Shown here: positions 7,977-15,946 of the stretch, piece after piece
Position numbering within the stretch: the first letter of the stretch is position 1
Layout of the letters: every line of letters starts with the position of its first letter
NCBI GenBank assembly: GCA_963812945.1
Contig: CAWEXD010000010.1
Coordinates: 124,001-188,000 of the forward strand
From: DASRDR01 sp963812945 [NCBI: uncultured Candidatus Rokubacteria bacterium]
GTDB lineage: Bacteria > Methylomirabilota > Methylomirabilia > Rokubacteriales
Reading direction: 5' to 3'
Length of the DNA: 64,000 bases
Notes under the pieces: generated by a model
Databases searched by the model: none
The model's input: only the letters and a program-made list of their open reading frames with translations
What the model was told of the DNA's origin: nothing
Made by a program: the position numbers and the translations under genes

Positions 7977-8335
7977 CTAGGGCGGGCGGGCGCCCGCATG
8001 TATGACCCACGTCATAGAGCCGCCTGCCATGACGACGAGGACGCTCGCTCCCAGGCAGGCCAGTGCGATCCACACCAGCACCCCTGAGAGCGGCTCGAGC
8101 GGTAGGACGGCCCTTAGGCCGTCGTCGGCTGGAACCTCCGCCGTCCGGATGATGACGCCCCCCAGAAGCATCCAGAACGCCACACCGCGCAGCCGCTCTT
8201 CTGCTTGAGGCGCATCCGGAGCCGCTCATCGCCGAGCGCGCGAGCGGTGGGGACGAGGACCAGCGCGATGAACAGCATGCCGCCCACCCAGCTGATCGCC
8301 GAGAGGACATGGACCCAAGGGATGAACAGGGCCAC
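7977..8335 (-). pseudogene. CopD-like small membrane protein, apparently frameshifted
   Basis: From a GTG at 8335 that overlaps the crp-type stop by 1 bp, the first frame gives IPWVHVLSAISWVGGMLF and ALVLVPTARALG. This is the first helix pair of CopD/cytochrome-b561-like membrane proteins, but it then loses sense after about residue 47. A second frame, shifted by one base near 8195-8210, picks up hydrophobic sequence (RLRGVAFWMLLGGVIIR, then VLVWIALACLGASVLVV) and runs to a stop at 7977. Read together the two frames make one plausible 3-TM protein. So this is either a real one-base frameshift or a sequencing/assembly error. The 3' end carries a palindrome that likely serves the next gene. Confidence 0.55.
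8001..8016. promoter_or_regulatory. Perfect palindrome of Crp/Fnr architecture upstream of the ScdA_N operon
   Basis: TATGAC-CCAC-GTCATA is a perfect 6+4+6 inverted repeat. Its inner 14 bp have the same half-site length and 4-bp spacer as FNR/FixK/DNR boxes (TTGAT/C-N4-G/ATCAA). The centre lies 56 bp before the ATG at 7952, and the neighbouring gene at 8335-9042 encodes a Crp/Fnr regulator. Function is inferred, not shown. Confidence 0.5.
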
Positions 8336-9042
8336 TATCCGGCGTCTCCCTCGGTGAGCCCGCGCAGGGCGTCCCGGTCCAGCAGGGCCAGCCGGCCACC
8401 CCGGTCCTCGACGACCTCGTCCCGCAGCCAGCGGCTCACTACGCGGATCGCGGTCTCCACGGTGGTGCCGGACATGTCGGCCAGGCTCTGCCGCGTCAGG
8501 TGGAACGGCAGCTCGACCGCGTCCTTGGTGCGGACCCCCTCCCGGTCAGCCAGACGCAGGAGCGTGGCCGCGAGGCGCGCCTCCACGGGCTCGACCGATC
8601 GGGTGACCGAGTCGTGGGCCGCCCGGAGCCGGCGCCCGATCAAGAGCGCCATCTCGCGCACGACCGGCGGGTGCCGCTCCGCAAGCCCCACGACGACGTC
8701 CGCCGGGATCTTCACCACGACGCTCGGCTCCGTGGCCTGGGCCGCCGCGGGGTATGGCCGTCGCTCGATGACCGCGACCCCGCCGAAGATCGCGCCGGGA
8801 CCGAGGAGCTCCAGGACGACGTCCTTGCCCACGCGGGAGTGCCGGACGATTCGCACGTGGCCGGTCTTGACGAGATACAGCCAGAGCGCCGGGTCGCCCT
8901 CGTGGAAGAGGTACTCCCGGGCTCGACACGATTCCTCGCGGACCGTCACCGCCAGTGACTCGAGCTCTCGCGCCGGAAGGCCGGCGAAGACGGGGCTGGC
9001 CTGCAGAAAGTCGAGGACTTCCCTGGAGCCGGAACGGGACAT
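8335..9042 (-). CDS. Crp/Fnr-family transcriptional regulator, no Fe-S cysteines
   Basis: 235 residues from the ATG at 9042; longer in-frame extensions have no family similarity. Residues ~10-120 form the cyclic-nucleotide-type sensor fold (SPVFAGLPARELESLA, LFHEGDPALWLYLVKTGHV, GPGAIFGG). A long dimer helix follows, then a winged helix-turn-helix (LTRQSLADMSGTTVETAIRVV, about 175-195). It lacks the N-terminal cysteine cluster of FNR, so it is closer to DNR/NnrR-like or haem/effector-binding members. The adjacent RIC-domain/DUF2249 genes favour NO or redox sensing (inference). The stop overlaps the GTG of the CopD-like relict, and the likely target palindrome lies at 8001-8016. Confidence 0.88.
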   Translation of the reverse strand: MSRSGSREVLDFLQASPVFAGLPARELESLAVTVREESCRAREYLFHEGDPALWLYLVKTGHVRIVRHSRVGKDVVLELLGPGAIFGGVAVIERRPYPAAAQATEPSVVVKIPADVVVGLAERHPPVVREMALLIGRRLRAAHDSVTRSVEPVEARLAATLLRLADREGVRTKDAVELPFHLTRQSLADMSGTTVETAIRVVSRWLRDEVVEDRGGRLALLDRDALRGLTEGDAG

Positions 9043-9073
9043 CGCCGGCCAGGATAGCACGCAACGATGCGGG

Positions 9074-9147
9074 GTTAAGTCGGAGCCGGCACGCGGATGG
9101 GCGCCCGCCTTCCGTCCGCAGGCCGTCGGCTCGATCGAAGGGTTCGG
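9074..9147. repeat. Long imperfect hairpin (REP/attC-like) upstream of the Crp/Fnr gene
   Basis: Arms TCGGAGCCG (9080-9088) and CGGCTCGA (9126-9133) pair with a one-base bulge; an inner pair GCGGA (9093-9097)/TCCGC (9115-9119) continues the stem. GTTAAGT at 9074-9080 fits the GTTRRRY core of integron attC sites, but the partner box at the far end is imperfect. Translated on the minus strand it reads NPSIEPT, a motif I recall from many spurious ORFs over interspersed palindromic elements in GC-rich proteobacterial genomes. Class assignment is tentative. Confidence 0.35.
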
Positions 9148-9157
9148 CGTCGCTCCG

Positions 9158-9523
9158 CTACAACGCCGTCGGTATGTCCTCGAACGAACGATAGACAGCC
9201 TTGCCGTGCTGCCCGGCCAGGGCAACCATCTCGTCGGCCCCCGCGGACGCGCCGCCGATGCGCAGGCAGCCGTCGCACCTGGCCACGAGGCGGCGCGAGA
9301 TGGGATGGAAGATCTCGTCGAACACCGGATCGCCGATGCCCGTCGAGCCCGCGTGCGCGATGAGCGGCAGGACGAACCATTCGCCCATGACCGGGAGATG
9401 GCCCGCGCGGAACAGCCGCAGCGAGGCCTCGGTCATCGCCGCCACGTTCCTGGCGATGAGCTCGGGATCGTCGTTCGTGCCGGAGCGGTACGGACCCGCC
9501 ACCAGGATCATCAGCGGAGGCAC
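9158..9523 (-). CDS. Nucleoside 2-deoxyribosyltransferase-like (DUF4406-type) protein
   Basis: 121 residues from the GTG at 9523, with GAGGAG 7 nt upstream. It shows ILVAGPYRSGTNDDPELIARN at the N-terminus, GEWFVLPLI mid-way and RCDGCLRIGGASAGADEMV near residue 85-100. This Rossmann-like pattern belongs to the small nucleoside deoxyribosyltransferase/DUF4406 superfamily, whose members cleave N-glycosidic bonds of nucleosides or NAD-like molecules. No clear catalytic Glu can be assigned by eye beyond GADEM. It lies between the oxidase-like membrane protein gene and the Crp/Fnr gene on the same strand; a 115-nt gap with a hairpin separates it from the latter. Confidence 0.6.
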   Translation of the reverse strand: MPPLMILVAGPYRSGTNDDPELIARNVAAMTEASLRLFRAGHLPVMGEWFVLPLIAHAGSTGIGDPVFDEIFHPISRRLVARCDGCLRIGGASAGADEMVALAGQHGKAVYRSFEDIPTAL

Positions 9524-9566
9524 GCGGCAACTCCTCGAGTGACGCGGCCGCTCGACGTTCGATCAC

Positions 9567-10007
9567 TCATGCCGAGGGCGTCGTGGCCCCGCCGGGCATG
9601 CGCACCCGGGTCCACATGTTGGTGACGAAGACGACGGCAGCGGCGAGCTGACCGAGCCCCCCGACCGCCGCCAGGGCCGAGCCCCGCGCGCCCGACGCGG
9701 CCGCCGTCAACTCGCCCAGGGCGCGCACGACCGTCGATGCGGTCAGGAGCCAGTAGACCAGCCAGGCCAGTCCGGGCCGGTACCGCCCGTCGTCCCGGCC
9801 CGGCCGTGGAAACATCCACGTCGCCACCCCGAACACGAGCATCACCATGAACCCCACCAGGACCAGGTGAGCGTGGGCGGTCATGAGGGGCCACGGGACC
9901 GCCCGGCCGAACAGATTGACCTGCACCGTGATGTAGCCGCCCAGCAGCAACCCGAGCAGCAGGAAGGCGAAGCTGGTCTTCACGTACAGCCGAATCACCG
10001 GCGTCAT
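9567..10007 (-). CDS. Short haem-copper-oxidase subunit I-like membrane protein (4 TM)
   Basis: 146 residues, nearly all hydrophobic, with about four helices (10-31, 42-66, 80-95, 112-133). The second helix reads WPLMTAHAHLVLVGFMVM followed by FGVATWMFPR. This resembles a two-histidine helix of cbb3/NorB-type subunit I and the NnrS superfamily, but the protein is far too short for an oxidase. Homologues of this size are found near NO-related genes in denitrifiers (general knowledge); the function is unassigned. It is the first gene of the minus-strand run that continues with the deoxyribosyltransferase-like gene 43 nt later. Confidence 0.6.
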   Translation of the reverse strand: MTPVIRLYVKTSFAFLLLGLLLGGYITVQVNLFGRAVPWPLMTAHAHLVLVGFMVMLVFGVATWMFPRPGRDDGRYRPGLAWLVYWLLTASTVVRALGELTAAASGARGSALAAVGGLGQLAAAVVFVTNMWTRVRMPGGATTPSA

Positions 10008-10158
10008 CGTGCCCTCATGGTCCGGGTCCTCCCGCGGGGCGGTCGGTCAGCGCGAGGCCATTCCTCCCGCGTCGCCCTCGCCTCGCCACGCGAGCGACGC
10101 CAACGTCGTAGTCTAGCGTGCCAGCTCGCCGATCCGAGGGATCCGATCGTCCATGCGC

Positions 10159-10317
10159 TCAGGCTGGCTCGATGCTCTGGTTCATGCGGAAGAGGTTGTC
10201 CGGGTCGTACTCGCGCTTCAGCCGCACGAGGCGATCGTAGTTCGGGCCATAGGCGGCGCGGACACGCTCGCCTTCGTCGGCCCCGAGGAAGTTCACGTAG
10301 ACCCCGCCGCTGGCGAA
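10159..10317 (-). pseudogene. C-terminal relict of a berberine-bridge-type FAD-linked oxidase
   Basis: The last 52 codons of a minus-strand frame ending at 10159 read GGVYVNFLGADEGERVRAAY, then NYDRLVRLKREYDPDNLFRM. This is the BBE domain that ends FAD-linked (S)-reticuline-oxidase-like enzymes, whose normal length is about 450 residues. Upstream the frame turns into unrelated sequence within ~10 residues and meets the DinB gene, so the FAD-binding bulk has been lost by deletion. No start codon or RBS is placed to express it. Confidence 0.7.
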
Positions 10318-10417
10318 GGGCGCCGCGGCGCCGAAGAAGGTGGGCGTGGCCCCGGGGGCGTGGCGGGCCGGCCGGCGGCCCGCCGGTGCGGCCGACGGGG
10401 CGTCGCCGTGAACCCGG

Positions 10418-10912
10418 TCAGCCCGCGAGCGCGGCCCGCACCTGCCGGAGGTGCTCCTCGGCATGGCCGACGATGAACGATTCGAGGACGTCGGCCACGC
10501 TCATCTCGCCCCGTCCCGGGTAGACGCCCCGCTTGCCGCGGTCGGCCTCGGAGAGCCGCCGCATCGTGTCCGCGGCCGATCGCACTGCGCCCCGCAGCTC
10601 GGTCAGCAGCGCGTCGGGGCCGGCGGCCGCCCCGTGCGCGACCCCCGCGAGCCGCTCGGGGGACCCCGGCGCGCGGCCGAGCGTGGGCAGCTCCCCCGTC
10701 GCCGCCATCAGGACCCGACAATGGCTCAGCCAGTACGGGATCATCTCCGTCATGTGGCCCAGGGTCTCCATCGCCGACCACTCGTGGTCGCCCGGCGCCG
10801 TGCGCAGACGTGACGCCACGCCGGGATCGCGCAGGAGCCGAGCGACCTCGTCGTAGACGCGCTCGAGCCGCGCGGCCTGCGCGTCGCCCGGCTCCGTCGC
10901 GGCGTGGCTCAC
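10418..10912 (-). CDS. DinB/YfiT-superfamily metal-binding protein
   Basis: 164 residues from a GTG with GGAGACGGAG upstream. It is a four-helix DinB_2-type bundle: WSAMETLGHMTEM (about 45-57) supplies the first His, and FIVGHAEEHLRQV near the C-terminus supplies the HxxxH pair of the usual three-His metal site. Members include bacillithiol/mycothiol-type S-transferases and many unassigned proteins. The gene begins 12 nt after the stop of the dienelactone-hydrolase gene, so the two form an operon. No regulator is evident. Confidence 0.8.
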   Translation of the reverse strand: MSHAATEPGDAQAARLERVYDEVARLLRDPGVASRLRTAPGDHEWSAMETLGHMTEMIPYWLSHCRVLMAATGELPTLGRAPGSPERLAGVAHGAAAGPDALLTELRGAVRSAADTMRRLSEADRGKRGVYPGRGEMSVADVLESFIVGHAEEHLRQVRAALAG

Positions 10913-10924
10913 GATCTCCGTCTC

Positions 10925-11812
10925 CTAGCGAAGCGACCGGTTGAAGAAGTCGACCGTGCGCTGCCACGCGAGCTTCGCGGCGTTCTCGTCGTAGCGCGGC
11001 GTCGTGTCGTTGTGGAACCCGTGCTGCGTCCCCTCGTAGACGTGGAGGGTGTAGGCCTTCCCGTTGGCCTTGAGCGCCGCTTCGTAGGCCGGGATCCCGG
11101 CGTTGATGCCCTGGTCGTTGCCGGCGTAGTGGAGCAGGAGCGCCGCCTTGATCTTCGGCACGTCGTCGGCGCCCGGCTGCCGGCCGTAGAACGGCACCCC
11201 CGCGTCGAGCTCGGGCAGCCGCACCGCCAGCTGGTTCACGATCCCGCCGCCGAAGCAGAAGCCGACGGCGCCGAGCTTGCCGCTGGACTCCGGGCGCGCC
11301 TTCAGCCACTTCGCCGAGGCGACGAAGTCCTCGGCCATCTTCGGGCCGTTCACCGTCCGGAACGCCGCCGCCCCCTTCTCGTCGTCACCCGGATAGCCGC
11401 CGACCGAGGTGAGGCCGTCCGGCGCGTAGGCGACGAAGTCGAGCACCGCCAGCCGGCGCGCCACGTCCTCGATGTAGGGGTTGAGCCCGCGGTTCTCGTG
11501 GATCACGAGCACGGCCGGCAGCTTGCCGGCGGCGCGGGCCGGACGCGCGAAGTAGCCCTTGATCGAGCCGTTGCCGTCCGGCGACGGGACCGTCTCGTAG
11601 CCGGTCGCGATCCGCGGGTCGTCCTTGGGCACCTGCTGGGCCCACGCGTAGTTGGGCCGGAGGCTCTCCCAGATCGCCGTCACGGTCAGGCCGCCGACGG
11701 CGAACTTCGCGGCGCCGTCGAAGAAGTCGCGCCGGGTGATCTCGCCATGCTGGTACTCGTGGAACAGGTCCAGCAGCTCCTGCGGGTACTCCGACGCCTG
11801 CTTCCTCTCCAT
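10925..11812 (-). CDS. Exported dienelactone-hydrolase family protein (Tat signal)
   Basis: 295 residues from the ATG at 11812, preceded by GGAGGAGCCTCC. The N-terminus carries a twin-arginine-type segment, [17 protein letters not shown] (about 25-41), so export in folded form is likely. The alpha/beta-hydrolase core shows [20 protein letters not shown], the nucleophile elbow [10 protein letters not shown] (Cys nucleophile), the Asp in [12 protein letters not shown] and the His in TQHGFHNDT: the Cys-Asp-His triad of dienelactone hydrolases. These act on lactones or related esters. It is followed by the DinB gene. Substrate is unknown. Confidence 0.88.
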   Translation of the reverse strand: MERKQASEYPQELLDLFHEYQHGEITRRDFFDGAAKFAVGGLTVTAIWESLRPNYAWAQQVPKDDPRIATGYETVPSPDGNGSIKGYFARPARAAGKLPAVLVIHENRGLNPYIEDVARRLAVLDFVAYAPDGLTSVGGYPGDDEKGAAAFRTVNGPKMAEDFVASAKWLKARPESSGKLGAVGFCFGGGIVNQLAVRLPELDAGVPFYGRQPGADDVPKIKAALLLHYAGNDQGINAGIPAYEAALKANGKAYTLHVYEGTQHGFHNDTTPRYDENAAKLAWQRTVDFFNRSLR

Positions 11813-12127
11813 GGAGGCTCCTCCTGCCGGCCGATGCCGGCGCGTACGTGCGGATGTGCGCCGGCGCATCCCGCGCCGGAGTCCTGCCGACTCCTCAGCG
11901 TCGCGATGCCGCGCGATCGCTGGGCGTCTCACCCGATGATACCGCCCCGCCGGTCGGCACGCACCCGCGCGGTCCGCGCTCCGGCGATCCCCGTGGAGGT
12001 GACGCGGGGCCCACCCGCCCCGGACGCTTGACGGCGCCCCCGCCATTGGCGACGATGGTCGTGTCGGCGGGCGACGGCTGCCATGCGCGGCAGAGTGCGG
12101 TGAGCCGGCCGTCCCCCGGCGCTGGAC
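11813..12127. other. Divergent intergenic region between hydrolase and FecR-domain genes
   Basis: This 315-nt gap separates two divergent starts. The only clear element is the RBS of the hydrolase at its left edge. Open frames that cross it are GC-driven and lack family similarity. I see no tRNA, riboswitch or convincing -35/-10 pair. Confidence 0.5.
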
Positions 12128-13237
12128 ATGCGGAGCGGCGTGCCGGTCGTCGGCCGTTCGGCGGGGCGTCTCCCCCGGTGGGGCACACCGCTCACCGTGG
12201 CCTGCCTGCTGCTCGCCCACGCCTTCGGCTTCGCCCAGACACGATTCCCCACCGTCTCGACGGCCGCGACGCTGACCCTGCTCGGCGGCGCGGTCGATCT
12301 CGTGCGCGCCGACGGCGCTCGCGCCGCGGTCGCCAGCGGCACGAGCCTGTCCGTGGGCGACCGCATTCTCACGGGGCCCGAGGGCCGCGCCCTCATCACC
12401 TTCCTCGACGGCACCACGGTGACCGTCGAGCCGCGCTCCGAGGTCGCCGTGCGGCACATGGACGTGGGCGACCGCGAGCGCTCGAACATCCAGGTCCTCA
12501 TCACGGCCGGCACCGTGTGGGCCCGGATCGCCAACCTCTTGGGCGGCCGCGGGACCGTGTCGCTGGCGTCCAACACGCGCGCCGCCATCGCCCACGACGG
12601 GCTGATCGGCGCCGAGCAGCGGCGGGACGGGACCTTCGTGTGCTGGACGCGGGCCGGGACCGTGCAGCTCGTCGACGCGGGCGGGGCGGCCCAGGGCCAC
12701 CTCGAGCCGGGACACAAGGCGACGGTGCCCGCGGGAAGCCCCCCGGTGACGGACACCTTCTCGGTCCACAGGAGCGTCGTCGAGATCACCGCGCGCGGAC
12801 CCGTGTGGCCGCTCGTCGTCATGCCGGACGGCGTCCGCCTGGCGGGCTTCGTGGCCCCCGGGATCGAGGTGAACCAGGTGTTCGGCTCCCTGACCGCGCG
12901 GGGCCCGGCGGAGACGTGGACGGTGGAGGTGCCCGGCGGCTTCTCGGGCCCCTATCAGGTCATCCTGAGCGGCATCACCGACGGCGCGTTCGCGGTCACC
13001 GTCACCGGCCGTGTCCGCGGCCGGGCGGTCTACCAGCGGACGTGGGCCGGCACCATCGCGCGAGGGCAGCGGCTCGCCGGTGGGGTGATCCAGGACTTCG
13101 ACGTGCGGCAGGCCGTTCCGGCCAACGAGGCGGAGACGCTCAGCGGCACCACCTCGCGGTTACGGCCGGCCGGAGAGGCGACACCCGGCTTCGTCCTCCT
13201 CTCACCCCTCGAGGTTTCGGCGGCGGAGCGTCGGTAG
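12128..13237 (+). CDS. Secreted FecR-domain protein
   Basis: 369 residues with a signal peptide (hydrophobic [17 protein letters not shown], cleavage near residue 37). Residues ~50-150 match the FecR pattern seen in stand-alone bacterial FecR-domain proteins: [44 protein letters not shown] and VEPRSEVAV. The C-terminal 200 residues look like a beta-rich domain with no assignment. It is not next to a TonB receptor or FecI-type sigma factor, so iron-dicitrate signalling is unlikely. In many genomes such proteins accompany CHASE2-cyclases, and here one lies convergently 3 nt away. The start is not firmly fixed because no good RBS precedes the ATG. Confidence 0.75.
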   Translation: MRSGVPVVGRSAGRLPRWGTPLTVACLLLAHAFGFAQTRFPTVSTAATLTLLGGAVDLVRADGARAAVASGTSLSVGDRILTGPEGRALITFLDGTTVTVEPRSEVAVRHMDVGDRERSNIQVLITAGTVWARIANLLGGRGTVSLASNTRAAIAHDGLIGAEQRRDGTFVCWTRAGTVQLVDAGGAAQGHLEPGHKATVPAGSPPVTDTFSVHRSVVEITARGPVWPLVVMPDGVRLAGFVAPGIEVNQVFGSLTARGPAETWTVEVPGGFSGPYQVILSGITDGAFAVTVTGRVRGRAVYQRTWAGTIARGQRLAGGVIQDFDVRQAVPANEAETLSGTTSRLRPAGEATPGFVLLSPLEVSAAERR

Positions 13238-13240
13238 CGC

Positions 13241-15421
13241 CTACTTCGTCTTGGCCACCCAGACTCCGTCCCAGTCGCTCGCCGGCGGCGCGGCGAGGAG
13301 CTCTCGGGCTCGGCGGCGGTACAAGAGGATGGGCCCATCGTCGGGCGCCGCGACCGCCAGCGCCTCGAAGAGCTCCGTGGCCTCCGCCCACCGGCGCCCT
13401 CGGTACAGCGCGACCCCCTCTTCGTAACGCCGGACAACGTCTCGCCGCGCAGGCGTGACGTCGCCCGCACGCCCCACGAGCTCGTAGACCTGGAGCGGCT
13501 CGGCGCGGCCCTTCACGGCCACCAGGTCGAGGAAGCGGTACTCGAAGGCGTCGCCCGCCGCCTGCCGCGTGGCCTCGCCGATCACGATGTGGACCCCGTA
13601 CTCCTTGCTCAGCCCCTCGATGCGGGACGCCACGTTGACCGCATCCCCCACCGCCGTGTAGGCCAGGCGATCCCGGGACCCCAGGTTCCCGACGATCGTG
13701 GTCCCGGTATTGACGCCGATCCCCATGTCGAGCTGCCCCCAGCCGTGCGCCGCGAACTCGACCCGGAGGGGGCCGAGCGCCTCGATCATCGCCAGCGCCG
13801 TTGCGCACGCCCGGCGCGCGTGATCCGGCTGGGCCATGGGGGCGTTCCAGAACGCCTCCAGTCCGTCCCCGGCGTAGTGGGCCAGGACCCCGTCGTGCCG
13901 GAACACGATCGCCGTCATCTCGGTCATGTGGTCGTTCAGGAGGCCGACGAGCGTCTCGGGCGGCAGCGCGTGGGCGTGCGTCGTGAAGTTCCGCAGATCG
14001 CTGAAGAGCACGGTCATCTCGCGCAGCTCGCCCCCGAGGCGCAGCCGGCTCGGGTCGGCCAGCACCCAGCGGCTGACCGAGGGCGAGAGGTACCGGCCCA
14101 TCGCCTCGCGAACCCGGCGCTGCTCGGCCTGCTCGAAGACGACCCGGTCCACGAGAGCGACGGCGTAGGCGACGAGGAGCGCGCTCAGCGGGAGCACCAG
14201 GTCGAGGATGACGCCGCCCTCGAGCAGCATGGTCGCCACGATCAGGTAGAGGCCGAGGACGGCGAGGACGAGCAGCCCCATGCCGAGCGGGCGTCCGGCG
14301 GCCGCGAAGAGGCCCCCCAGCAACGCCAGGGCGACGATCAGCGCGACGACGGCCGGCCGGGGGGCGGGCCGGAGGAAGCGCTGGTGCAGGATCGTCTCGA
14401 TCGCGCTGCCGAGAATCTCGACCCCCCACATCCGCCGATCGCCCGTCGTCGGGGTGGGATGCTCGTCGATCCCCGGCGTCGTGGACCCGACCAGGACGAT
14501 CTTGTCCCGCACCGATTCTGGGTCGAAGGTGCCCTCGAGGACGTCGACGAGCGGGATGATGCGGAACGGCCCGCCGCCGCCGGGCTCGGACGGGGGGCCG
14601 AGGAAGTTGATGAGCATCGAATCGCGCTCGGCGACGGGGATCGTCCGGCCTGCGGCGTGGAGGAGCCCGCCCGACGGCGCCGCATCGATCACGCTCTGGC
14701 GCCGGGTGAACCGAGCCACGACGACCACGGCGAAGCTCGGAACCTGCTCCTCGCCGACGCGGAGGAGAAGCGGCAGGCCGCGCACCACGCCGTCCCGGGC
14801 CGCGGTCACGTTCACGATTCCCTCGTCGAGGCGCGCGTCCCGGACCGCCCGGGTCGGACGGGCAAACCGCTCGAACTCCTGCGCGACGCCGGGGCGCGGG
14901 TCGAAGGCCCCCGCCCCCTGGGCAACCACCGGCGTGATCACGCTGGCGGCGCGCCGGAGCGCCGCCGACAGCTCCTCGTCATCGGCGCGCGGAGCGTCGA
15001 AGAGCACGGCCAGGCCGATCAGCCTCGGGGAGGCGGCCTGGAGCGCGTCGAGGGCGCGCGCGTAGAGCGACCGCGGCCACGCCGCCACCGGGCCGTAGCG
15101 GGGCCTCAGGCGGCGCGCGCTCCGCTCGTCCACGCCCACGATCACGGTCGAGGTCGCCGCCCGAACCGGGCGGGCCAACAGGAGAAGATCGACGGCGCGC
15201 GCGCGCGTGGCCGCCACCGTGTCGAGAAGGAAGGCCGCGGCCAGCAGGACGGCGACCGCCAGCGCCAGGAGCCCGGTCCGGATCAGGCGGCGCCGCGCGG
15301 GGCGGCCCGGGGCCGCGCCGGGCGCGTGGGGGTCCGCCGCCGATGTGGCTCGCCCCGTGGAACCCGATGAGGACAGCAGGGATGTCACCAGTGCCGGCCC
15401 TCGCGTGAACGCCCCCATCAC
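13241..15421 (-). CDS. CHASE2-sensor class III adenylate/guanylate cyclase
   Basis: 726 residues (GTG 15421 or ATG 15418). One N-terminal helix (~47-66) precedes an extracytoplasmic CHASE2 domain (~80-330; VIVGVDERSARRL, DKIVLVGSTTPGIDEH). Three helices (~355-430) lead to a cytoplasmic class III cyclase domain (~450-640). Metal-binding aspartates sit in VLFSDLRNFT and HYAGDGLEAFWN, and the substrate/transition-state segment YTAVGDAVNVASRIE is canonical, so cyclic-nucleotide synthesis is likely. The C-terminal ~70 residues resemble a TPR-like helical tail. It likely signals extracellular conditions and converges with the FecR-domain gene. Confidence 0.88.
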   Translation of the reverse strand: MMGAFTRGPALVTSLLSSSGSTGRATSAADPHAPGAAPGRPARRRLIRTGLLALAVAVLLAAAFLLDTVAATRARAVDLLLLARPVRAATSTVIVGVDERSARRLRPRYGPVAAWPRSLYARALDALQAASPRLIGLAVLFDAPRADDEELSAALRRAASVITPVVAQGAGAFDPRPGVAQEFERFARPTRAVRDARLDEGIVNVTAARDGVVRGLPLLLRVGEEQVPSFAVVVVARFTRRQSVIDAAPSGGLLHAAGRTIPVAERDSMLINFLGPPSEPGGGGPFRIIPLVDVLEGTFDPESVRDKIVLVGSTTPGIDEHPTPTTGDRRMWGVEILGSAIETILHQRFLRPAPRPAVVALIVALALLGGLFAAAGRPLGMGLLVLAVLGLYLIVATMLLEGGVILDLVLPLSALLVAYAVALVDRVVFEQAEQRRVREAMGRYLSPSVSRWVLADPSRLRLGGELREMTVLFSDLRNFTTHAHALPPETLVGLLNDHMTEMTAIVFRHDGVLAHYAGDGLEAFWNAPMAQPDHARRACATALAMIEALGPLRVEFAAHGWGQLDMGIGVNTGTTIVGNLGSRDRLAYTAVGDAVNVASRIEGLSKEYGVHIVIGEATRQAAGDAFEYRFLDLVAVKGRAEPLQVYELVGRAGDVTPARRDVVRRYEEGVALYRGRRWAEATELFEALAVAAPDDGPILLYRRRARELLAAPPASDWDGVWVAKTK

Positions 15422-15510
15422 TCACTATACGCGGACGGCACCTGGGGGGTTGCGCACCCGACCCGGTGCACGGGGCGGCCGCGCGGATCGGTCGTGACGG
15501 AGTGGGAAAG

Positions 15511-15921
15511 CTAGCGGGCCGACGGGAACGACGCCGGGGGGGCCGGCGCGTGATGCGGCGCCCGCCGCCAGCGGCCGTAGGCGACGAACGCGGCGAGGAT
15601 TCCCACCGCGAACGGGATCAGCGTCGCCGCGGGGTCGCCCATCAAGAGCCCGAGCCCCGTCGCCCCGGCCATGATGATCACCAGCCCGAGAGCGGCCAGC
15701 GGCGTCAGGCCCGGCCGGACACGCAGGAGCCCCGGCAGAACCAGGCCGAGCCCTCCGAGGAGCTCGACCACCCCGATGAATCGCAGAAACGCGCCCGCGC
15801 CCGGGATCGCCACCGGCATCTGCTTGGTCATCTCCTCGACCGGCATGACCAGCTTCATGCCCCCGGCGAACACGAAGAGGGCCGCCAGCACGCCCTGGAC
15901 GATCCACAGCGCGAGGTTCAT
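15511..15921 (-). CDS. DoxX-family membrane protein
   Basis: 136 residues with four predicted helices. It begins ALWIVQGVLAALFVFAGGMKL and has the FLRFIGVVELLGGLGLVLPG motif of the DoxX/DoxD-like family in the second helix pair. DoxX proteins are small quinone-linked or unassigned membrane proteins. A GGGAGA RBS lies before the ATG. It is the last gene of a four-gene minus-strand run (propeller, MoaD, SRPBCC, DoxX) with gaps of -4, 11 and 25 nt, behind an ECF42-type promoter at 18052-18077. A second DoxX gene is at 55353-55790. Confidence 0.82.
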   Translation of the reverse strand: MNLALWIVQGVLAALFVFAGGMKLVMPVEEMTKQMPVAIPGAGAFLRFIGVVELLGGLGLVLPGLLRVRPGLTPLAALGLVIIMAGATGLGLLMGDPAATLIPFAVGILAAFVAYGRWRRAPHHAPAPPASFPSAR

Positions 15922-15946
15922 GGTCGATCTCCCGCGCGCCGCTCCC

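Noticed and set aside
9074-9147. Genuine integron attC site
   Set aside because: Only one of the two RYYYAAC/GTTRRRY boxes is present and no integrase or cassette array is seen; kept only as an attC/REP-like hairpin.
10095-10108. CGACG-CCAA-CGTCG inverted repeat upstream of the oxidase-like membrane gene
   Set aside because: Five-base arms of CG-rich sequence are expected by chance here, and it differs from the 8001-8016 palindrome.
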